A stretch of 64,000 nucleotides of DNA from Mesorhizobium terrae (GCF_008727715.1 NZ_CP044218.1:1922001-1986000); one strand, 5' to 3'; positions 53,996 to 63,843 are shown, numbered from the stretch's first letter. Made by a program: numbers and translations. The notes: generated by a model from the letters alone, not told the origin.

Positions 53996-54565
53996 TTAGC
54001 CTTGCCCGAACTTGCGCTCCGGCCAGGAGGCCGGGTCCGGCGGGATTGAAGCGCCGCCATTCAGTTCCAGCTGCATGAACACGGTGTCCAGCCAGCGGCC
54101 GTGCTTGTAGCCCGAGCCGACGAGGCGTCCCGAATGGGTGAAGCCGAGCCTCTCGTGCAGCTTCACCGAAGCGCTGTCGGGACTGCCGTCGCCGATCACC
54201 GCGACGATCTGGCGGAAACCCAGCGCCCGCGTCGCTTCGATCAGCTGTTCCATCAACTGCCGCCCGACGCCCTGGCCTTTGGCTTCGGGAGCGACATAGA
54301 CCGAATCCTCGACGATGAAACGGTAGGCCGGCCGCGCGCGGAAGGCGCCTGCATAGGCATAACCGAGCACGATTCCATCCGAATCAGTGGCGACCAGATA
54401 GGGAAAGCCACTGGCCTTCAATGCCGCATACCGGTCTCCCATCTCGTCCCGACCGGGTGGCGAAAGCTCATAGGAGGCCGTGCCGTTGGCGACGGCGTCC
54501 GCATAAATCTCTGTGATTCGGTCGAGATCGGCGGGTTCCGCATCGCGTATTGTCAAACTGCTCAT
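53996..54565 (-). CDS. GNAT acetyltransferase, phosphinothricin-acetyltransferase type
   Basis: A 189-residue acetyltransferase. IRDAEPADLDRITEIYADAVANGTASYELSPPGRDEM and the acetyl-CoA site VEDSVYVAPEAKGQGVGRQLMEQLIEATRALGFRQIVAVIGDGSPDSASVKLHERLGFTHSGRLVGSGYKHGRWLDTVFMQ match the Pat/Bar and methionine-sulfoximine acetyltransferase group. The likely activity is N-acetylation of an amino acid analogue; chromosomal copies in soil bacteria often act on methionine derivatives. It is convergent with DUF2794. Confidence 0.9.
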   Translation of the reverse strand: MSSLTIRDAEPADLDRITEIYADAVANGTASYELSPPGRDEMGDRYAALKASGFPYLVATDSDGIVLGYAYAGAFRARPAYRFIVEDSVYVAPEAKGQGVGRQLMEQLIEATRALGFRQIVAVIGDGSPDSASVKLHERLGFTHSGRLVGSGYKHGRWLDTVFMQLELNGGASIPPDPASWPERKFGQG

Positions 54566-54616
54566 TTTTTATGCACCAATCATTGCTGCCTCAGATGAGA
54601 GCAAAAACAGGCGCAA

Positions 54617-54645
54617 AAGAAAAGGGGCGGCCGTTGGGCCGCCCC
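54617..54645 (-). terminator. Rho-independent terminator
   Basis: On the minus strand GGGGCGGCC-CAAC-GGCCGCCCC is a perfect 9-bp stem followed by TTTTCTTTTG. It lies about 28 bases after the stop of the Bax-inhibitor-like gene. Confidence 0.9.
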
Positions 54646-54673
54646 CTCGATTTCGCTGGTCCAGGGTGTCGCC

Positions 54674-55453
54674 TTAGCGGCGGTCGCCCATGAACTGCAG
54701 CAGGAACATGAACATGTTGATGAAGTCGAGATACAGCGTCAGCGCGCCCATGATCGCCTTGCGACCAGCGACGAGCGTATCGTCGTTCTCGTAATACATC
54801 TCCTTGATCTTCTGGGTGTCGTAGGCGGTGAGGCCGGCGAACACCAGCACGCCGATCGCCGAGATGGCGAAGGACAGCGCCGACGACTGCAGGAAGATGT
54901 TGATGACCATGGCGATCAGGATGCCGAACACGCCCATGATCAGGAACGAGCCCATCGCGGTCAGGTCACGCTTGGTGGTGTAGCCGTACAGCGACAGCGC
55001 GCCGAAGGCGGCTGCGGTGGCGAAGAAGGTCTGCGAGATCGACGCCGACGTGTAGACGAGGAAGATCGACGACAGCGACAGGCCAACCAGGCCGGCATAG
55101 ACCCAGAAGGTGGTCTGCGCGGCCGAGACGCTCATCGACTGGACGCGGAACGACAGGAAGAACACGGCGGCGAGCGGGGCAAGCATGACCACCCAGCGCA
55201 GCGGCGAGGCGAAGATCGCGTAACCGAACGAGGTCAGCATATCGCCATTCGGCAGCGTGGCGACGGCTGCGGCCGGATTGTTGGTGGTGGCCAGCATGAC
55301 GGTGCCGACCGCGGCAATGCCGGTGATCAGCAGGCCAAGGCCCATCAAATTATAGACCTTGAGCATGTAAGCGCGCAGGCCTTCATCAATGCCGGCGTCG
55401 GCACGGGTTCCAGCCGGCACGCTACGCGTTTGATAGTTGCGGAAGTCAGACAT
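54674..55453 (-). CDS. Bax inhibitor-1 / YccA family membrane protein
   Basis: A 259-residue inner-membrane protein with seven hydrophobic helices. After a short cytoplasmic tail (MSDFRNYQTRSVPAGTRADAG) come LRAYMLKVYNLMGLGLLITGIAA, SLYGYTTKRDLTAMGSFLIMGVFG and FAGLTAYDTQKIKEMYYENDD, ending LTLYLDFINMFMFLLQFMGDRR. All are BI-1/TMBIM features. Bacterial relatives include a pH-sensitive calcium leak channel (YetJ) and FtsH modulator YccA. Start 55453 is used; an open extension upstream is not protein-like. Confidence 0.93.
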   Translation of the reverse strand: MSDFRNYQTRSVPAGTRADAGIDEGLRAYMLKVYNLMGLGLLITGIAAVGTVMLATTNNPAAAVATLPNGDMLTSFGYAIFASPLRWVVMLAPLAAVFFLSFRVQSMSVSAAQTTFWVYAGLVGLSLSSIFLVYTSASISQTFFATAAAFGALSLYGYTTKRDLTAMGSFLIMGVFGILIAMVINIFLQSSALSFAISAIGVLVFAGLTAYDTQKIKEMYYENDDTLVAGRKAIMGALTLYLDFINMFMFLLQFMGDRR

Positions 55454-55692
55454 GGGATTCCTCTGTTGCTCTGCCCCGTCGGGTGTCAGGCTCCCGAAAC
55501 GGAGCCCAGGCGCCGCTGGCGGGGCTCCAGCATGCCTGCCCGAAATATGAGGGTTCTTGAAGGCAAGAACAAGACCGTGACGGCCTGCAACGCTTCGTGA
55601 AGGGGCCAAGAGGCGAAAAATGCGCCGTTTCTGGCGATTTCTTACCGTGAATTAACCGAAAATCGTCCGAAACAGCGTGATTTTTGCATGGC

Positions 55693-58263
55693 TCATAACG
55701 TACGCAGTACAGGTGCGGCTTTGTGGCCCAGCACCCGCCAGGTGCCCAGGAGCCCGATGCCGACGGTGACGACGAGTGAAAGCAGAATGGTGCCGATGGC
55801 CACTTCGGGCTGAAACTGCCACGGCAATGTCATGACCCGCGACACCACGAACCAGGCAGCAATACCGCCCGCGAACAAGGCAAAGACAGCGGTGGCGAGG
55901 CCGATCAGCATGTATTCGAGCGAGAAGGCGGCAATCAGGGTGCGGCGCGTGGCGCCCAGCGTCTTCAACACGACCGCGTCGTGGATGCGTGCCCGGTTGC
56001 CGGCGGCCAGTGCGCCGGCCAGCACGAGCACGGACGAGACGAGTGCCACACCGGCGGCGGCACGGATAGCGGTGCCGATCTGGCCGACCAGCCGATTGAC
56101 GATCTCGAGCGCATCCTTGACCCGCACGCTCGTCACCGCCGGGTAAGCGCGGGTTACCGCGTTGAGCACCCGGGCGTCGTCGGCCGTGGTCGCGGTCTTT
56201 TCCGTCAGCGTCGCCAGCCAGGAATGTGGCGCGCCGGCGAAGGTGTTGGGCGTAAACACCATGACGAAATTAATGCCCATGGTCTCCCACTGCACCTGGC
56301 GGAAATTGGCGATCCTGGCGGTGATGTTGCGGCCCAGCACATTGACGGTGACGGTATCGCCGATCTTCAGGTCGAGCGCATGCGCTTCCTCGGCCGAGAA
56401 GGACACCAGCGGTTCGCCCTGATAGTCGGCCGGCCACCAGTTTCCGGCCGACAGCGTGGCGTTTTCGGGCATGGTCGTTGCATAGGTGATGCCGCGGTCG
56501 CCGCGCAGCACCCAGGCGCCTTCAGGCCGTACGGCGATCTTGTCGACGGCGACGCCGTTCAGCGCCATCACGCGGCCGCGCAGCATCGGCACCCTGGCCA
56601 GCGTTCCCTGCGGCGCTTCCCTGGCGACCAGAGCGGAGAAGGCGTCGACATCGGCCGCCTGGATATCGACGAAGAAGAAATTCGGCGCGCGCTCGGGCAG
56701 GCTGCCGCCGATCTGCCGCCTGAGATTTCCATCGATCAGCGCGAGCGTGACCAGTAGCGTCAGGCCAAGTCCCAGCGACAACACGACGGATGGCGTCAGG
56801 GCGCCGGGACGGTGAATGTTGCCGACCGCCAGCCGCAGCGCGGTGGAGCGGACGCGCGGGCTTCTCCTGGCGACAAGCTGGACGAGCGCGCTCACCAGCC
56901 TCAGCACGAGAAATGAAAATATGGTCGCGCCGACGAAGATGGCGGCGATGCGACGATCGTGGGCCAGCAGCACCGCCAGACCGGCAAGCACCGCGGCAAT
57001 GAGCAGTGCAGCCGCGACATAAGGCAAGCGCGGCAAGCCGCGGCTTTCAAACCCCATCTCGCGAAACAGCGCGGTGGCTGGAATGTCGCGGGCGCGACCG
57101 AGCGGCAGCAATGCGAAGACGAGCGTCACCATGACGCCAAACAGCGCGGCAAGGGTCAGCGCGCCGGGATAAAACCCGCCTTCGGCCGGTACGGGAATGA
57201 GCGATTGCAGCGCGGCGCTCGCCGCGAACGGCATGGCCGCGCCGAGCAGCAGGCCGAGCAGAATGCCCAGCCCGGAAATCATCAGGATCTGCACGAGATA
57301 GACCGTGAAGACGAAGCCGCCCGAGGCTCCGAGGCTCTTGAAGGTGGCGATCACCGAACGCTTGCCGTCGAGATAGGCGCGCACGGCGTTGGCGACGCCG
57401 ACGCCGCCGACCACCAGCGCGGTGAGCCCGACCAGCGTCAGGAACTGCGAGAAACGTTCGATGTTGGACGACAAAGCCGGTGCGGCGTTGGTTCGATTGC
57501 GGATCGACCAGCCCGCCTCGGGGAACTTGTCGGTCGCCTGCTGGCGGATGGCCTCGATGTCGGCCTCGCTGGCCCGAGCGGGCAAACGGATTTTGTAGGC
57601 GTTCTCGACCAGACTGCCCGGCTGCACGAGGCCGGAGGCTGCCAGTCCTTCCTTGGAAATCAGCAGGCGCGGCGCGAAACCGAAGCCATCGGACACCGCA
57701 TCCGGCTCGCTGGTCAGCATCGCCCGCAGTTCGAACGTGGCGTTGCCGAGCTTCAGGCGGTCGCCGGGCTTCAGATGCAGCCGTTCGAACAGGATGTCCG
57801 GCGCGACAGCGCCGAATGCGCCCGAATTCTCCGAAAATAGAGCCTCGCGCGGCAGCGCCGGTTCGGTCTGGAGCGTGCCATAGAGCGGATAGGTCTGGTC
57901 GACAGCCTTGGCCTCGACAAGAGCCTGGTCGGAGCCGTCCATCAGGCGCGCCATGGAGCGCATGCCGGAGCTTTCCGAAACAGTGCCAAGCCCGTCCAGG
58001 AAGCTGCGCTCGGCCGCGGTCGCGTCGCGCTGGTTGAGCTGGAAACGGATATCGCCGCCAAGCAGCGTCTGGCCCTGGGTGGCGACGCCGTCTGAAATCG
58101 ATCGCGCCACTGAATTGACACCGCCGATCGCCGCGACGCCGAGGGCGATGCAGGCGATGAAAATCAGGAAGCCGGACAGGCCGCCGCGCATTTCGCGCAA
58201 GGAAAAACGAACCGCCAGGGCAAGCGTTCGTGCCAGAGGATTGGGAACCGAGGCGCCGTTCAT
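55693..58263 (-). CDS. ybbP: FtsX-like ABC permease (YbbP type)
   Basis: An 856-residue inner-membrane permease with ten or so helices and two FtsX/MacB-type domains (ALGVAAIGGVNSVARSISDGVATQGQTLLGGDIRFQLNQRDATAAERSFLDGLGTVSESSGMRSMARL; GVGVANAVRAYLDGKRSVIATFKSLGASGGFVFTVYLVQILMISGLG). The large periplasmic loop between helices 1 and 2 is as in YbbP. It pairs with the ATPase encoded 10 bp upstream. The YbbAP complex, together with the esterase TesA, is proposed to extract or release hydrophobic molecules at the inner membrane. Confidence 0.92.
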   Translation of the reverse strand: MNGASVPNPLARTLALAVRFSLREMRGGLSGFLIFIACIALGVAAIGGVNSVARSISDGVATQGQTLLGGDIRFQLNQRDATAAERSFLDGLGTVSESSGMRSMARLMDGSDQALVEAKAVDQTYPLYGTLQTEPALPREALFSENSGAFGAVAPDILFERLHLKPGDRLKLGNATFELRAMLTSEPDAVSDGFGFAPRLLISKEGLAASGLVQPGSLVENAYKIRLPARASEADIEAIRQQATDKFPEAGWSIRNRTNAAPALSSNIERFSQFLTLVGLTALVVGGVGVANAVRAYLDGKRSVIATFKSLGASGGFVFTVYLVQILMISGLGILLGLLLGAAMPFAASAALQSLIPVPAEGGFYPGALTLAALFGVMVTLVFALLPLGRARDIPATALFREMGFESRGLPRLPYVAAALLIAAVLAGLAVLLAHDRRIAAIFVGATIFSFLVLRLVSALVQLVARRSPRVRSTALRLAVGNIHRPGALTPSVVLSLGLGLTLLVTLALIDGNLRRQIGGSLPERAPNFFFVDIQAADVDAFSALVAREAPQGTLARVPMLRGRVMALNGVAVDKIAVRPEGAWVLRGDRGITYATTMPENATLSAGNWWPADYQGEPLVSFSAEEAHALDLKIGDTVTVNVLGRNITARIANFRQVQWETMGINFVMVFTPNTFAGAPHSWLATLTEKTATTADDARVLNAVTRAYPAVTSVRVKDALEIVNRLVGQIGTAIRAAAGVALVSSVLVLAGALAAGNRARIHDAVVLKTLGATRRTLIAAFSLEYMLIGLATAVFALFAGGIAAWFVVSRVMTLPWQFQPEVAIGTILLSLVVTVGIGLLGTWRVLGHKAAPVLRTL

Positions 58264-58273
58264 CCGCGCGGTC

Positions 58274-58972
58274 TCAAGCCGGGATCCTGGCGAGGATCGC
58301 GCCTGCCTCGATCCGGCCCGAGCGCATCGCGATCTGGCGCGTGCAGCGGGCCGCGAGCGCGGGATCGTGCGTGACCAGCACCAGCGTCATGGCGCGTTCC
58401 ACAGCCTTGGCGAAAAGCAGGTCGGCAACCTGTTTTCCCGTCGCCTGATCGAGATTGCCGGTCGGCTCATCGGCGATGAGGATGCGCGGCGACGGCGCCA
58501 GCGCACGGGCGATCGCCACGCGCTGCTGTTCGCCGCCCGAAAGCTCGCCGGGATAGTGAGTAACGCGATCCGCAAGACCGACCGCCGCCAGTTCGCGCGC
58601 GGCAACGCCAAATGGATCGGCGGCGCCGGCAAGTTCCAGCGGCACGGCGACATTTTCCAGCGCCGTCATGTTGGGAATGAGGTGGAAGGACTGGAAGACG
58701 ATGCCAATGTTCCGGCCCCGAAACGAAGCAATCTGATCCTCGCTTTTGCCGTTCAGCAATTCGCCGGCTATGCGCACGCTGCCGGCGTCGACCCGCTCCA
58801 GACCGGCCAGCACCATCAGCAAAGTGGACTTGCCCGAGCCGGACGGTCCGACTATGCCGGTGGCTTCTCCCGCCGCGACATCGAGGCTGATCCCCTTCAG
58901 CACATGCACCGACGAGGCGCCCTCGCCAAGGGTCAGTGAAACGTCCTTCAGCTGGATGACGGCTTCAGTCAA
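58274..58972 (-). CDS. ybbA: ABC ATPase YbbA
   Basis: A 232-residue ABC ATPase. Walker [10 protein letters not shown] at 42-50, the signature [15 protein letters not shown] and Walker [13 protein letters not shown] are intact. The sequence follows the LolD/MacB-type pattern ([25 protein letters not shown]). It energises the adjacent permease. It is divergent from the esterase gene across 63 bp, the classic ybbA-tesA arrangement. Confidence 0.93.
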   Translation of the reverse strand: MTEAVIQLKDVSLTLGEGASSVHVLKGISLDVAAGEATGIVGPSGSGKSTLLMVLAGLERVDAGSVRIAGELLNGKSEDQIASFRGRNIGIVFQSFHLIPNMTALENVAVPLELAGAADPFGVAARELAAVGLADRVTHYPGELSGGEQQRVAIARALAPSPRILIADEPTGNLDQATGKQVADLLFAKAVERAMTLVLVTHDPALAARCTRQIAMRSGRIEAGAILARIPA

Positions 58973-59035
58973 AGCGAAACTGTCCTATATGGAGAAAACG
59001 GGGCGGGACTGTCCCGGTGATATGGGGCTTGCCGC

Positions 59036-59674
59036 ATGGCTTTCAAACATCTCGCCGTCTTTGTCGCATTTTTCATGGCGCTTATGCCGATTTCAGCCGC
59101 CCGGGCCGAACAAGTCCAGATCGTCGGCTTCGGCGACAGCCTGACCGCGGGCTTCGGCCTGGCGCCCGGCGAAGGGTTCACCGACAGGCTCCAGGCCGCC
59201 TTGCGCGCCAAGGGATATGATGTCGCCGTCGCCAATGCCGGCGTTTCCGGCGACACGTCGAGCGGCGGACTGGCGCGGCTCGACTGGTCGGTGCCGGACG
59301 GGACCAGGCTGGTCATTCTTGAACTCGGCGCCAACGACATGCTGCGCGGCATCGACCCGCAGCTGGTCGAGGACAATCTGGACAAGATGCTGACGCGACT
59401 GAAGGAGCGCAAAATCCCGGTGCTGCTCGCCGGCATGGTTGCTGCTCCCAATCTCGGCCACGCCTATGGCGAGGCGTTCGGTACGCTCTATCCGAGGCTC
59501 GCCCAGAAATACGAAGTGCCGCTCTATCCGTTCTTTCTCGACGGCGTTGCCGGCAACCCTGCCTTGCAGCTTCCCGACGGCATGCACCCCAATGCCAAAG
59601 GCATCGATGTCATCGTCGAGCGTATCCTGCCGACGGTCGAAAAGGCCATTCAGGCCACGGCCGGAAAATCCTGA
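59036..59674 (+). CDS. tesA: SGNH arylesterase / thioesterase I
   Basis: A 212-residue periplasmic lipase-like enzyme with a signal peptide (MAFKHLAVFVAFFMALMPISAARAE). The SGNH blocks are GFGDSLTAG with the nucleophile S35, VSGDTSSGGL, ELGANDMLRGI, and DGMHPNAKG with D181 and H184. TesA-type enzymes hydrolyse acyl-CoA, lysophospholipid and aryl esters. Divergent from ybbA, with which it forms a conserved functional group. Confidence 0.94.
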   Translation: MAFKHLAVFVAFFMALMPISAARAEQVQIVGFGDSLTAGFGLAPGEGFTDRLQAALRAKGYDVAVANAGVSGDTSSGGLARLDWSVPDGTRLVILELGANDMLRGIDPQLVEDNLDKMLTRLKERKIPVLLAGMVAAPNLGHAYGEAFGTLYPRLAQKYEVPLYPFFLDGVAGNPALQLPDGMHPNAKGIDVIVERILPTVEKAIQATAGKS

Positions 59675-59790
59675 GCCGGCTGCGCGGATCGACGGAAATG
59701 GGCGCGGCGCCCAAAATAAACCTCTTGCTCCCGCCGCTTTTCAGTGATTCGCTGTAGGTGAGAGATCGATTCGAGGACAGGAGGCTTACC

Positions 59791-60387
59791 ATGCCGCGTC
59801 TTTTCACCGCCCTCGAAATTCCGCGTGATGCTGCTCTCTCACTCTCCCTGCTCAGGGGCGGCCTGCCCGGCGCCCGCTGGATCGATGTCGAGAATTACCA
59901 TCTGACGTTGCGCTTCATCGGCGATGTCGAAGGCCATGTCGCCGACGAGGTCGCCAATGCGCTGGACCGTGTCCACCGCCCCTCGTTTTCGCTGACGCTG
60001 TCGGGTGTCGGCGCTTTCGGACAGAAGAAGCCGCATGCGGTATGGGCCGGCGTCGCGCCCTCGCCCGACCTCAATGCGCTGCAGGCGGAGATCGAACGCA
60101 TCTGCCAGCGTCTCGGCGTGCCGACCGATCCGCGCAAGTTCACGCCGCATGTCACGCTCGCGCGGCTGCGCAATTCCAGCCCGCTGGAGGTCGCCCACTA
60201 TCTCTCGGCGCGCGGTAACTTCGCCGCCATGCCCTTCCGTGTCGGCCGTTTCGTGCTGATGTCGTCGCGCGATTCGGTCGGCGGCGGCCCCTATGTCGTG
60301 GAAGAGGCCTGGCCGCTGCTGGATGCGGACGCCCGTCCCTCCAACCGGGTCGCGATGGTTTCCGACGCCTCGCGAATCATGCGGTAG
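59791..60387 (+). CDS. thpR: RNA 2',3'-cyclic phosphodiesterase ThpR
   Basis: A 198-residue 2H phosphoesterase that opens 2',3'-cyclic phosphates on RNA. The two HxT motifs are HLTLRFIGDVEG and HVTLARLRN. AGGAGG lies six bases before the ATG at 59791; an in-frame start 33 bp upstream is less likely. The family core ends near PYVVEEAWPL, after which about 23 residues form a tail encoded opposite the end of the phosphatase gene. The two genes overlap convergently by 97 bp. Confidence 0.93.
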   Translation: MPRLFTALEIPRDAALSLSLLRGGLPGARWIDVENYHLTLRFIGDVEGHVADEVANALDRVHRPSFSLTLSGVGAFGQKKPHAVWAGVAPSPDLNALQAEIERICQRLGVPTDPRKFTPHVTLARLRNSSPLEVAHYLSARGNFAAMPFRVGRFVLMSSRDSVGGGPYVVEEAWPLLDADARPSNRVAMVSDASRIMR

Positions 60388-60809
60388 ACCGAGGCGAAGC
60401 CTTCGGACCCGCCATAATAGGGATCCGGCACCTCGCTGCCGCGGTTGCCGGCGAATTCCAGGAAAAGGTGGATGCGGTCCTGTGCGGACGATGGAGCCGC
60501 GGCCTTCAGGTCGGCGACATTCGACCGGTCCATGCCGAAGATCAGATCGAAGCGGTCGAAATCGTCAGGCGTCACCTTGCGCGCCTTCTGGCCGGAAATG
60601 TCGATGCCATGATGCGCGGCAATGTCGACCGAGCGCGGGTCCGGCGCCGAGCCGGCATGCCAGCCGCCTGTTCCCGCCGAATCGAGCCGGAAGGCCTGGT
60701 CCATGCCGCGCGTCGCCAGGACGTGCCCGAAGACGCCTTCGGCCAGCGGAGAACGGCAGATGTTGCCGAGGCAAACAAACAGGATCGATTTTGGGGGTTC
60801 CACGCGCAT
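60291..60809 (-). CDS. Low-molecular-weight protein-tyrosine phosphatase
   Basis: A 172-residue phosphatase. The P-loop is C13-LGNIC-R19 in FVCLGNICRSPLAEG, and the general acid is in VPDPYYGG near residue 141. MDRSNVADLKAAAP and the rest fit the LMW-PTP family. It may act on tyrosine-phosphorylated proteins such as exopolysaccharide kinases, as elsewhere in rhizobia. Start 60809 (MRVEPPKS) is used; an upstream ATG at 60866 would place its start codon across that of phhB. Confidence 0.92.
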   Translation of the reverse strand: MRVEPPKSILFVCLGNICRSPLAEGVFGHVLATRGMDQAFRLDSAGTGGWHAGSAPDPRSVDIAAHHGIDISGQKARKVTPDDFDRFDLIFGMDRSNVADLKAAAPSSAQDRIHLFLEFAGNRGSEVPDPYYGGSEGFASVYRMIREASETIATRLEGRASASSSGQASSTT

Positions 60810-60864
60810 CGGCTGCCACGCTATCTTGCCAACAATCCCAATCGCGATAGCACGGAAGCAGGAC

Positions 60865-61161
60865 ATGACGAGAGAAAAATTGAGCCGGGAGGCCGTTGCC
60901 GCGTTGCTGGCCGGACTGGACGGCTGGGCTCTTGCCGCTGACGGCAAGTCGATTTCCCGCACCTTCGATTTCAAGAACTTTTCGGAAGCCTTCGCCTTCA
61001 TGATGCGGACGGCGCTGGCCGCCGAGAAAATGGACCATCACCCCGACTGGTCGAATGTCTACAAGACCGTGAACGTCACGCTGAACACGCATGACGCCGA
61101 CGGGCTGACCGCGCTCGACTTCGAACTGGCCAAGAAGATGGACCGCATCGCCGGCAACTGA
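60865..61161 (+). CDS. phhB: 4a-hydroxytetrahydrobiopterin dehydratase (PCD)
   Basis: A 98-residue enzyme that dehydrates the 4a-carbinolamine pterin formed by aromatic amino acid hydroxylases. The active site H58-H59-P60-D61-W62 in EKMDHHPDWSNVYKTVNVTLNTHDADGLT is intact. AGGA lies just before the ATG. It is divergent from the phosphatase gene, with start regions nearly touching. The hydroxylase partner is not in this window; a moonlighting or molybdopterin-linked role is also possible for this family. Confidence 0.93.
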   Translation: MTREKLSREAVAALLAGLDGWALAADGKSISRTFDFKNFSEAFAFMMRTALAAEKMDHHPDWSNVYKTVNVTLNTHDADGLTALDFELAKKMDRIAGN

Positions 61162-61268
61162 TTGGGCGGTCGTACCGCTTGGCGGGGCGGCATCTTGCAG
61201 GCGGGTTCGGTACTTCCCACATCTCGGCCGAGGCCAAGTCGGTGCCTCGTTGTTTCGGGGGCTCCAGG

Positions 61269-61631
61269 ATGGTGCGCGACGGCAGCTACGAATTCTTCGG
61301 CCCGGGCGATGGCCCAGCCCAGGAAAGGAGCGTTCGCGCGAAATTCTGGCGCACGGCCAAGAAGGCGGCACGACAGATCCCGTTCATGGAGGACGTGGTC
61401 GCTGCCTATTATTGCGCGCTCGACAAGGAAACGCCGGTCAAGGTCAAGGCGATCCTGTTTGGCGCACTGGCCTATTTCGTGCTGCCGATCGACGCCATTC
61501 CCGATTTTGTCGCCGGTATCGGCTTCACCGACGACATCGCCGTTTTGACGGCGGCGATCACGGCCGTGAGCTCCCACATCACGCCGGCGCATCGCCAGGC
61601 CGCGCGCGACGCCATCGCTGAGCACGACTGA
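61269..61631 (+). CDS. DUF1232 (YkvA-family) membrane protein
   Basis: A 120-residue protein. KVKAILFGALAYFVLPIDAIPDFVAGIGFTDDIAVLTAAITAV is the DUF1232 signature, with the invariant LPIDAIPDFxxxxGFxDD. One or two hydrophobic segments suggest membrane association. The start is ATG 61269 (MVRDGSYEFF); a longer TTG-started frame from 61179 lacks a ribosome site. Members are of unknown function; it follows phhB but probably has its own start signals. Confidence 0.88.
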   Translation: MVRDGSYEFFGPGDGPAQERSVRAKFWRTAKKAARQIPFMEDVVAAYYCALDKETPVKVKAILFGALAYFVLPIDAIPDFVAGIGFTDDIAVLTAAITAVSSHITPAHRQAARDAIAEHD

Positions 61632-61896
61632 CGACACCGTCGCGCCTGGCGCCCGACATGACGGGCGCCATTTCCTCCAGTCAAATTCTTGCCGTTTTCG
61701 TGCTCTCCATGTCTGCCATGGGGTGCGGGCCCCTGTCGCAAGGCGGCTAGGGCCCGGAATAGGCAACGGTTTCTGAAGGCGGCGTTCTTTTCCTCGGAAA
61801 GTTCACCCTTTGGTAACCCAGATTAAATCAAACTAAAGCGAAACGGCGGGCGGGGTCCTGCCTGGCACCCGCATAGTTTGGAATACAGGAAAGAAA

Positions 61897-62400
61897 ATGC
61901 GCGGATTGATTGCTATTGCCACCGGTCTGGCCCTGTTTGCCACGGCGGTGCCGGCGCTCGCCCAGCAGGCGACCAAGATTGGCCAGCACAATGCCTGGGG
62001 CACCTACAGCTACAAGGCTGCGAGCGGCAAGGTCTGCTACGTCCTGACCGTGCCGACCGACAAGCAGCCGCCGACGCTCGACCACGGCGACATGTTCTTC
62101 TTCGTCAGCCAGCGTCCGGGTCAGCAGGTTTCCTACGAGCCGCAGTTCATCGCCGGCTATGCGTTCCAGCAGAATTCGAAGGCTGTCGTCACCATCGACA
62201 ACAAGTCGTTCTCGATGTTCACCAAGGGCAAGTCGGCCTGGGTGGAGAACGCTGCCGAGGAACCGGTGCTGATCGCAGCCATGAAGACCGGCAAGGACAT
62301 GAAGGTCACCGCCAAATCCGGTCGCGGCAATCCGACGTCCTACGTCTTTTCGCTGAAGGGCATTTCGGCGGCGCTGCAGTCGATCGCCACCTGCAAGTAG
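61897..62400 (+). CDS. Invasion-associated locus B (IalB)-family protein
   Basis: A 167-residue periplasmic protein with a signal peptide (MRGLIAIATGLALFATAVPALAQQ). WGTYSYKAASGKVCYVLTVPTDKQPP, then MFFFVSQRPGQQVSYEPQFIAGYAFQQNSKAVVTIDNKSFSMFTKGKSAWVEN and MKTGKDMKVTAKSGRGNPTSYVFSLKGISAALQSIATCK, are IalB-family features; C46 and C166 may form a disulfide. IalB was named from Bartonella invasion; in rhizobia homologues are common and of unknown function. A strong terminator follows. Confidence 0.9.
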   Translation: MRGLIAIATGLALFATAVPALAQQATKIGQHNAWGTYSYKAASGKVCYVLTVPTDKQPPTLDHGDMFFFVSQRPGQQVSYEPQFIAGYAFQQNSKAVVTIDNKSFSMFTKGKSAWVENAAEEPVLIAAMKTGKDMKVTAKSGRGNPTSYVFSLKGISAALQSIATCK

Positions 62401-62429
62401 GCGCGGCTTTCCAGACATGCCGACGACAG

Positions 62430-62458
62430 GCCGGGCCACGCGCCCGGCTTTTGTTTTT
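62430..62458 (+). terminator. Rho-independent terminator
   Basis: GCCGGGC-CACGC-GCCCGGC followed by TTTTGTTTTT. It lies 29 bases after the IalB-family stop. Confidence 0.9.
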
Positions 62459-62610
62459 CGACAAAAACGGGAACGATCGGCCTGACAGGTCGTTTTCGAC
62501 GGGCTGTCGCCATGCTGGATGCGACACCATCGTGACGCCATGTCGCAGCTGTGATATGTGCGGCCTGAACCCTATCTAGCCGAAATCGTAACAGTCCACG
62601 CCAGATCGCT

Positions 62611-63843
62611 ATGACCCTTTCGCTCGACATCACCGATGGCAACACGCGTGCCGCTCTCGCCGCCCGCGCCGGCACGACCCAGAAGGCGTCGCTGATCGGC
62701 CTTGGCCGCGCCGAAATGGCCGAGGCGCTGGTCGCCGCCGGCATCGTGCCGGAAAAGCAGGCCAAGATGCGCGTGCAGCAGCTCTGGCATTGGCTTTATG
62801 TGCGCGGCGTTTCCGAATTCTCGCAGATGTTCAACATCTCGAAGGATCTGCGCACCGCTCTCGACCAGCATTTCGCCATCACGCGGCCCGAGATCGTCGA
62901 GGAGCAGATTTCTTCCGACGGCACCCGCAAATGGCTGTTCCGTTTCCCACCGCGCGGCGCCGGCCGTCCGGTGGAAATCGAGACGGTCTATATCCCCGAG
63001 GAAGGGCGCGGCACGCTGTGCATTTCCAGTCAGGTTGGCTGCACGCTGACCTGCTCGTTCTGCCATACCGGCACGCAGAAGCTGGTGCGCAACCTGACGG
63101 CGGAAGAAATCCTGACGCAGCTGATGACCGCTCGTGACCGGCTGGGCGACTTCCCCGACCGCGACACGCCGGCCGGCGCCATCGTGCCGGCCGAGGGCCG
63201 CAAGGTCTCGAACATCGTCATGATGGGCATGGGCGAGCCGCTCTACAATTTCGAGGCGGTGAAGCAGGCGCTGCTCATTGCATCCGATGGCGATGGGCTG
63301 GCTTTGTCCAAGCGCCGCATCACGCTGTCCACCTCCGGCGTCGTGCCCGAAATCTTCCGCACCGGCGAGGAGATTGGCGTGATGCTGGCCATTTCGCTAC
63401 ATGCCTCCAACGACGATTTGCGCGATCTCCTGGTGCCGATCAATAAGAAGTACCCGCTGAAAGAGCTGATCGACGCCTGCCGCAAATATCCGGGTCTTTC
63501 CAATGCGCGCCGCATCACCTTCGAATATGTGATGCTGAAGGACGTCAACGACAGTCCGGAAGATGCCAAGGCGCTGGTGCAGCTGCTCAAGGGCATCCCG
63601 GCCAAGATCAACCTGATCCCGTTCAATCCCTGGCCCGGCACCAACTACCAGTGCTCGGACTGGGAGACGATCGAGAAGTTCGCCGACTTCATCAACAATG
63701 CCGGCTATGCCTCGCCGATCCGCACGCCGCGCGGGCGCGATATCCTGGCCGCTTGCGGCCAGCTGAAGTCGGAATCGGAGCGGATGAAGAAATCCGAGCG
63801 CCTGGCGCTTGAGGCGATGATGATCGCAGGGCACGGCGAGTGA
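62611..63843 (+). CDS. rlmN: 23S rRNA A2503 / tRNA A37 C2-methyltransferase
   Basis: A 410-residue radical-SAM enzyme methylating C2 of A2503 in 23S rRNA and A37 in some tRNAs. The cluster ligands are C144, C148 and C151 in [21 protein letters not shown], and the catalytic methyl-carrying cysteine is C382 in [24 protein letters not shown] and [25 protein letters not shown] are characteristic. The next gene starts within its stop codon. Confidence 0.97.
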   Translation: MTLSLDITDGNTRAALAARAGTTQKASLIGLGRAEMAEALVAAGIVPEKQAKMRVQQLWHWLYVRGVSEFSQMFNISKDLRTALDQHFAITRPEIVEEQISSDGTRKWLFRFPPRGAGRPVEIETVYIPEEGRGTLCISSQVGCTLTCSFCHTGTQKLVRNLTAEEILTQLMTARDRLGDFPDRDTPAGAIVPAEGRKVSNIVMMGMGEPLYNFEAVKQALLIASDGDGLALSKRRITLSTSGVVPEIFRTGEEIGVMLAISLHASNDDLRDLLVPINKKYPLKELIDACRKYPGLSNARRITFEYVMLKDVNDSPEDAKALVQLLKGIPAKINLIPFNPWPGTNYQCSDWETIEKFADFINNAGYASPIRTPRGRDILAACGQLKSESERMKKSERLALEAMMIAGHGE

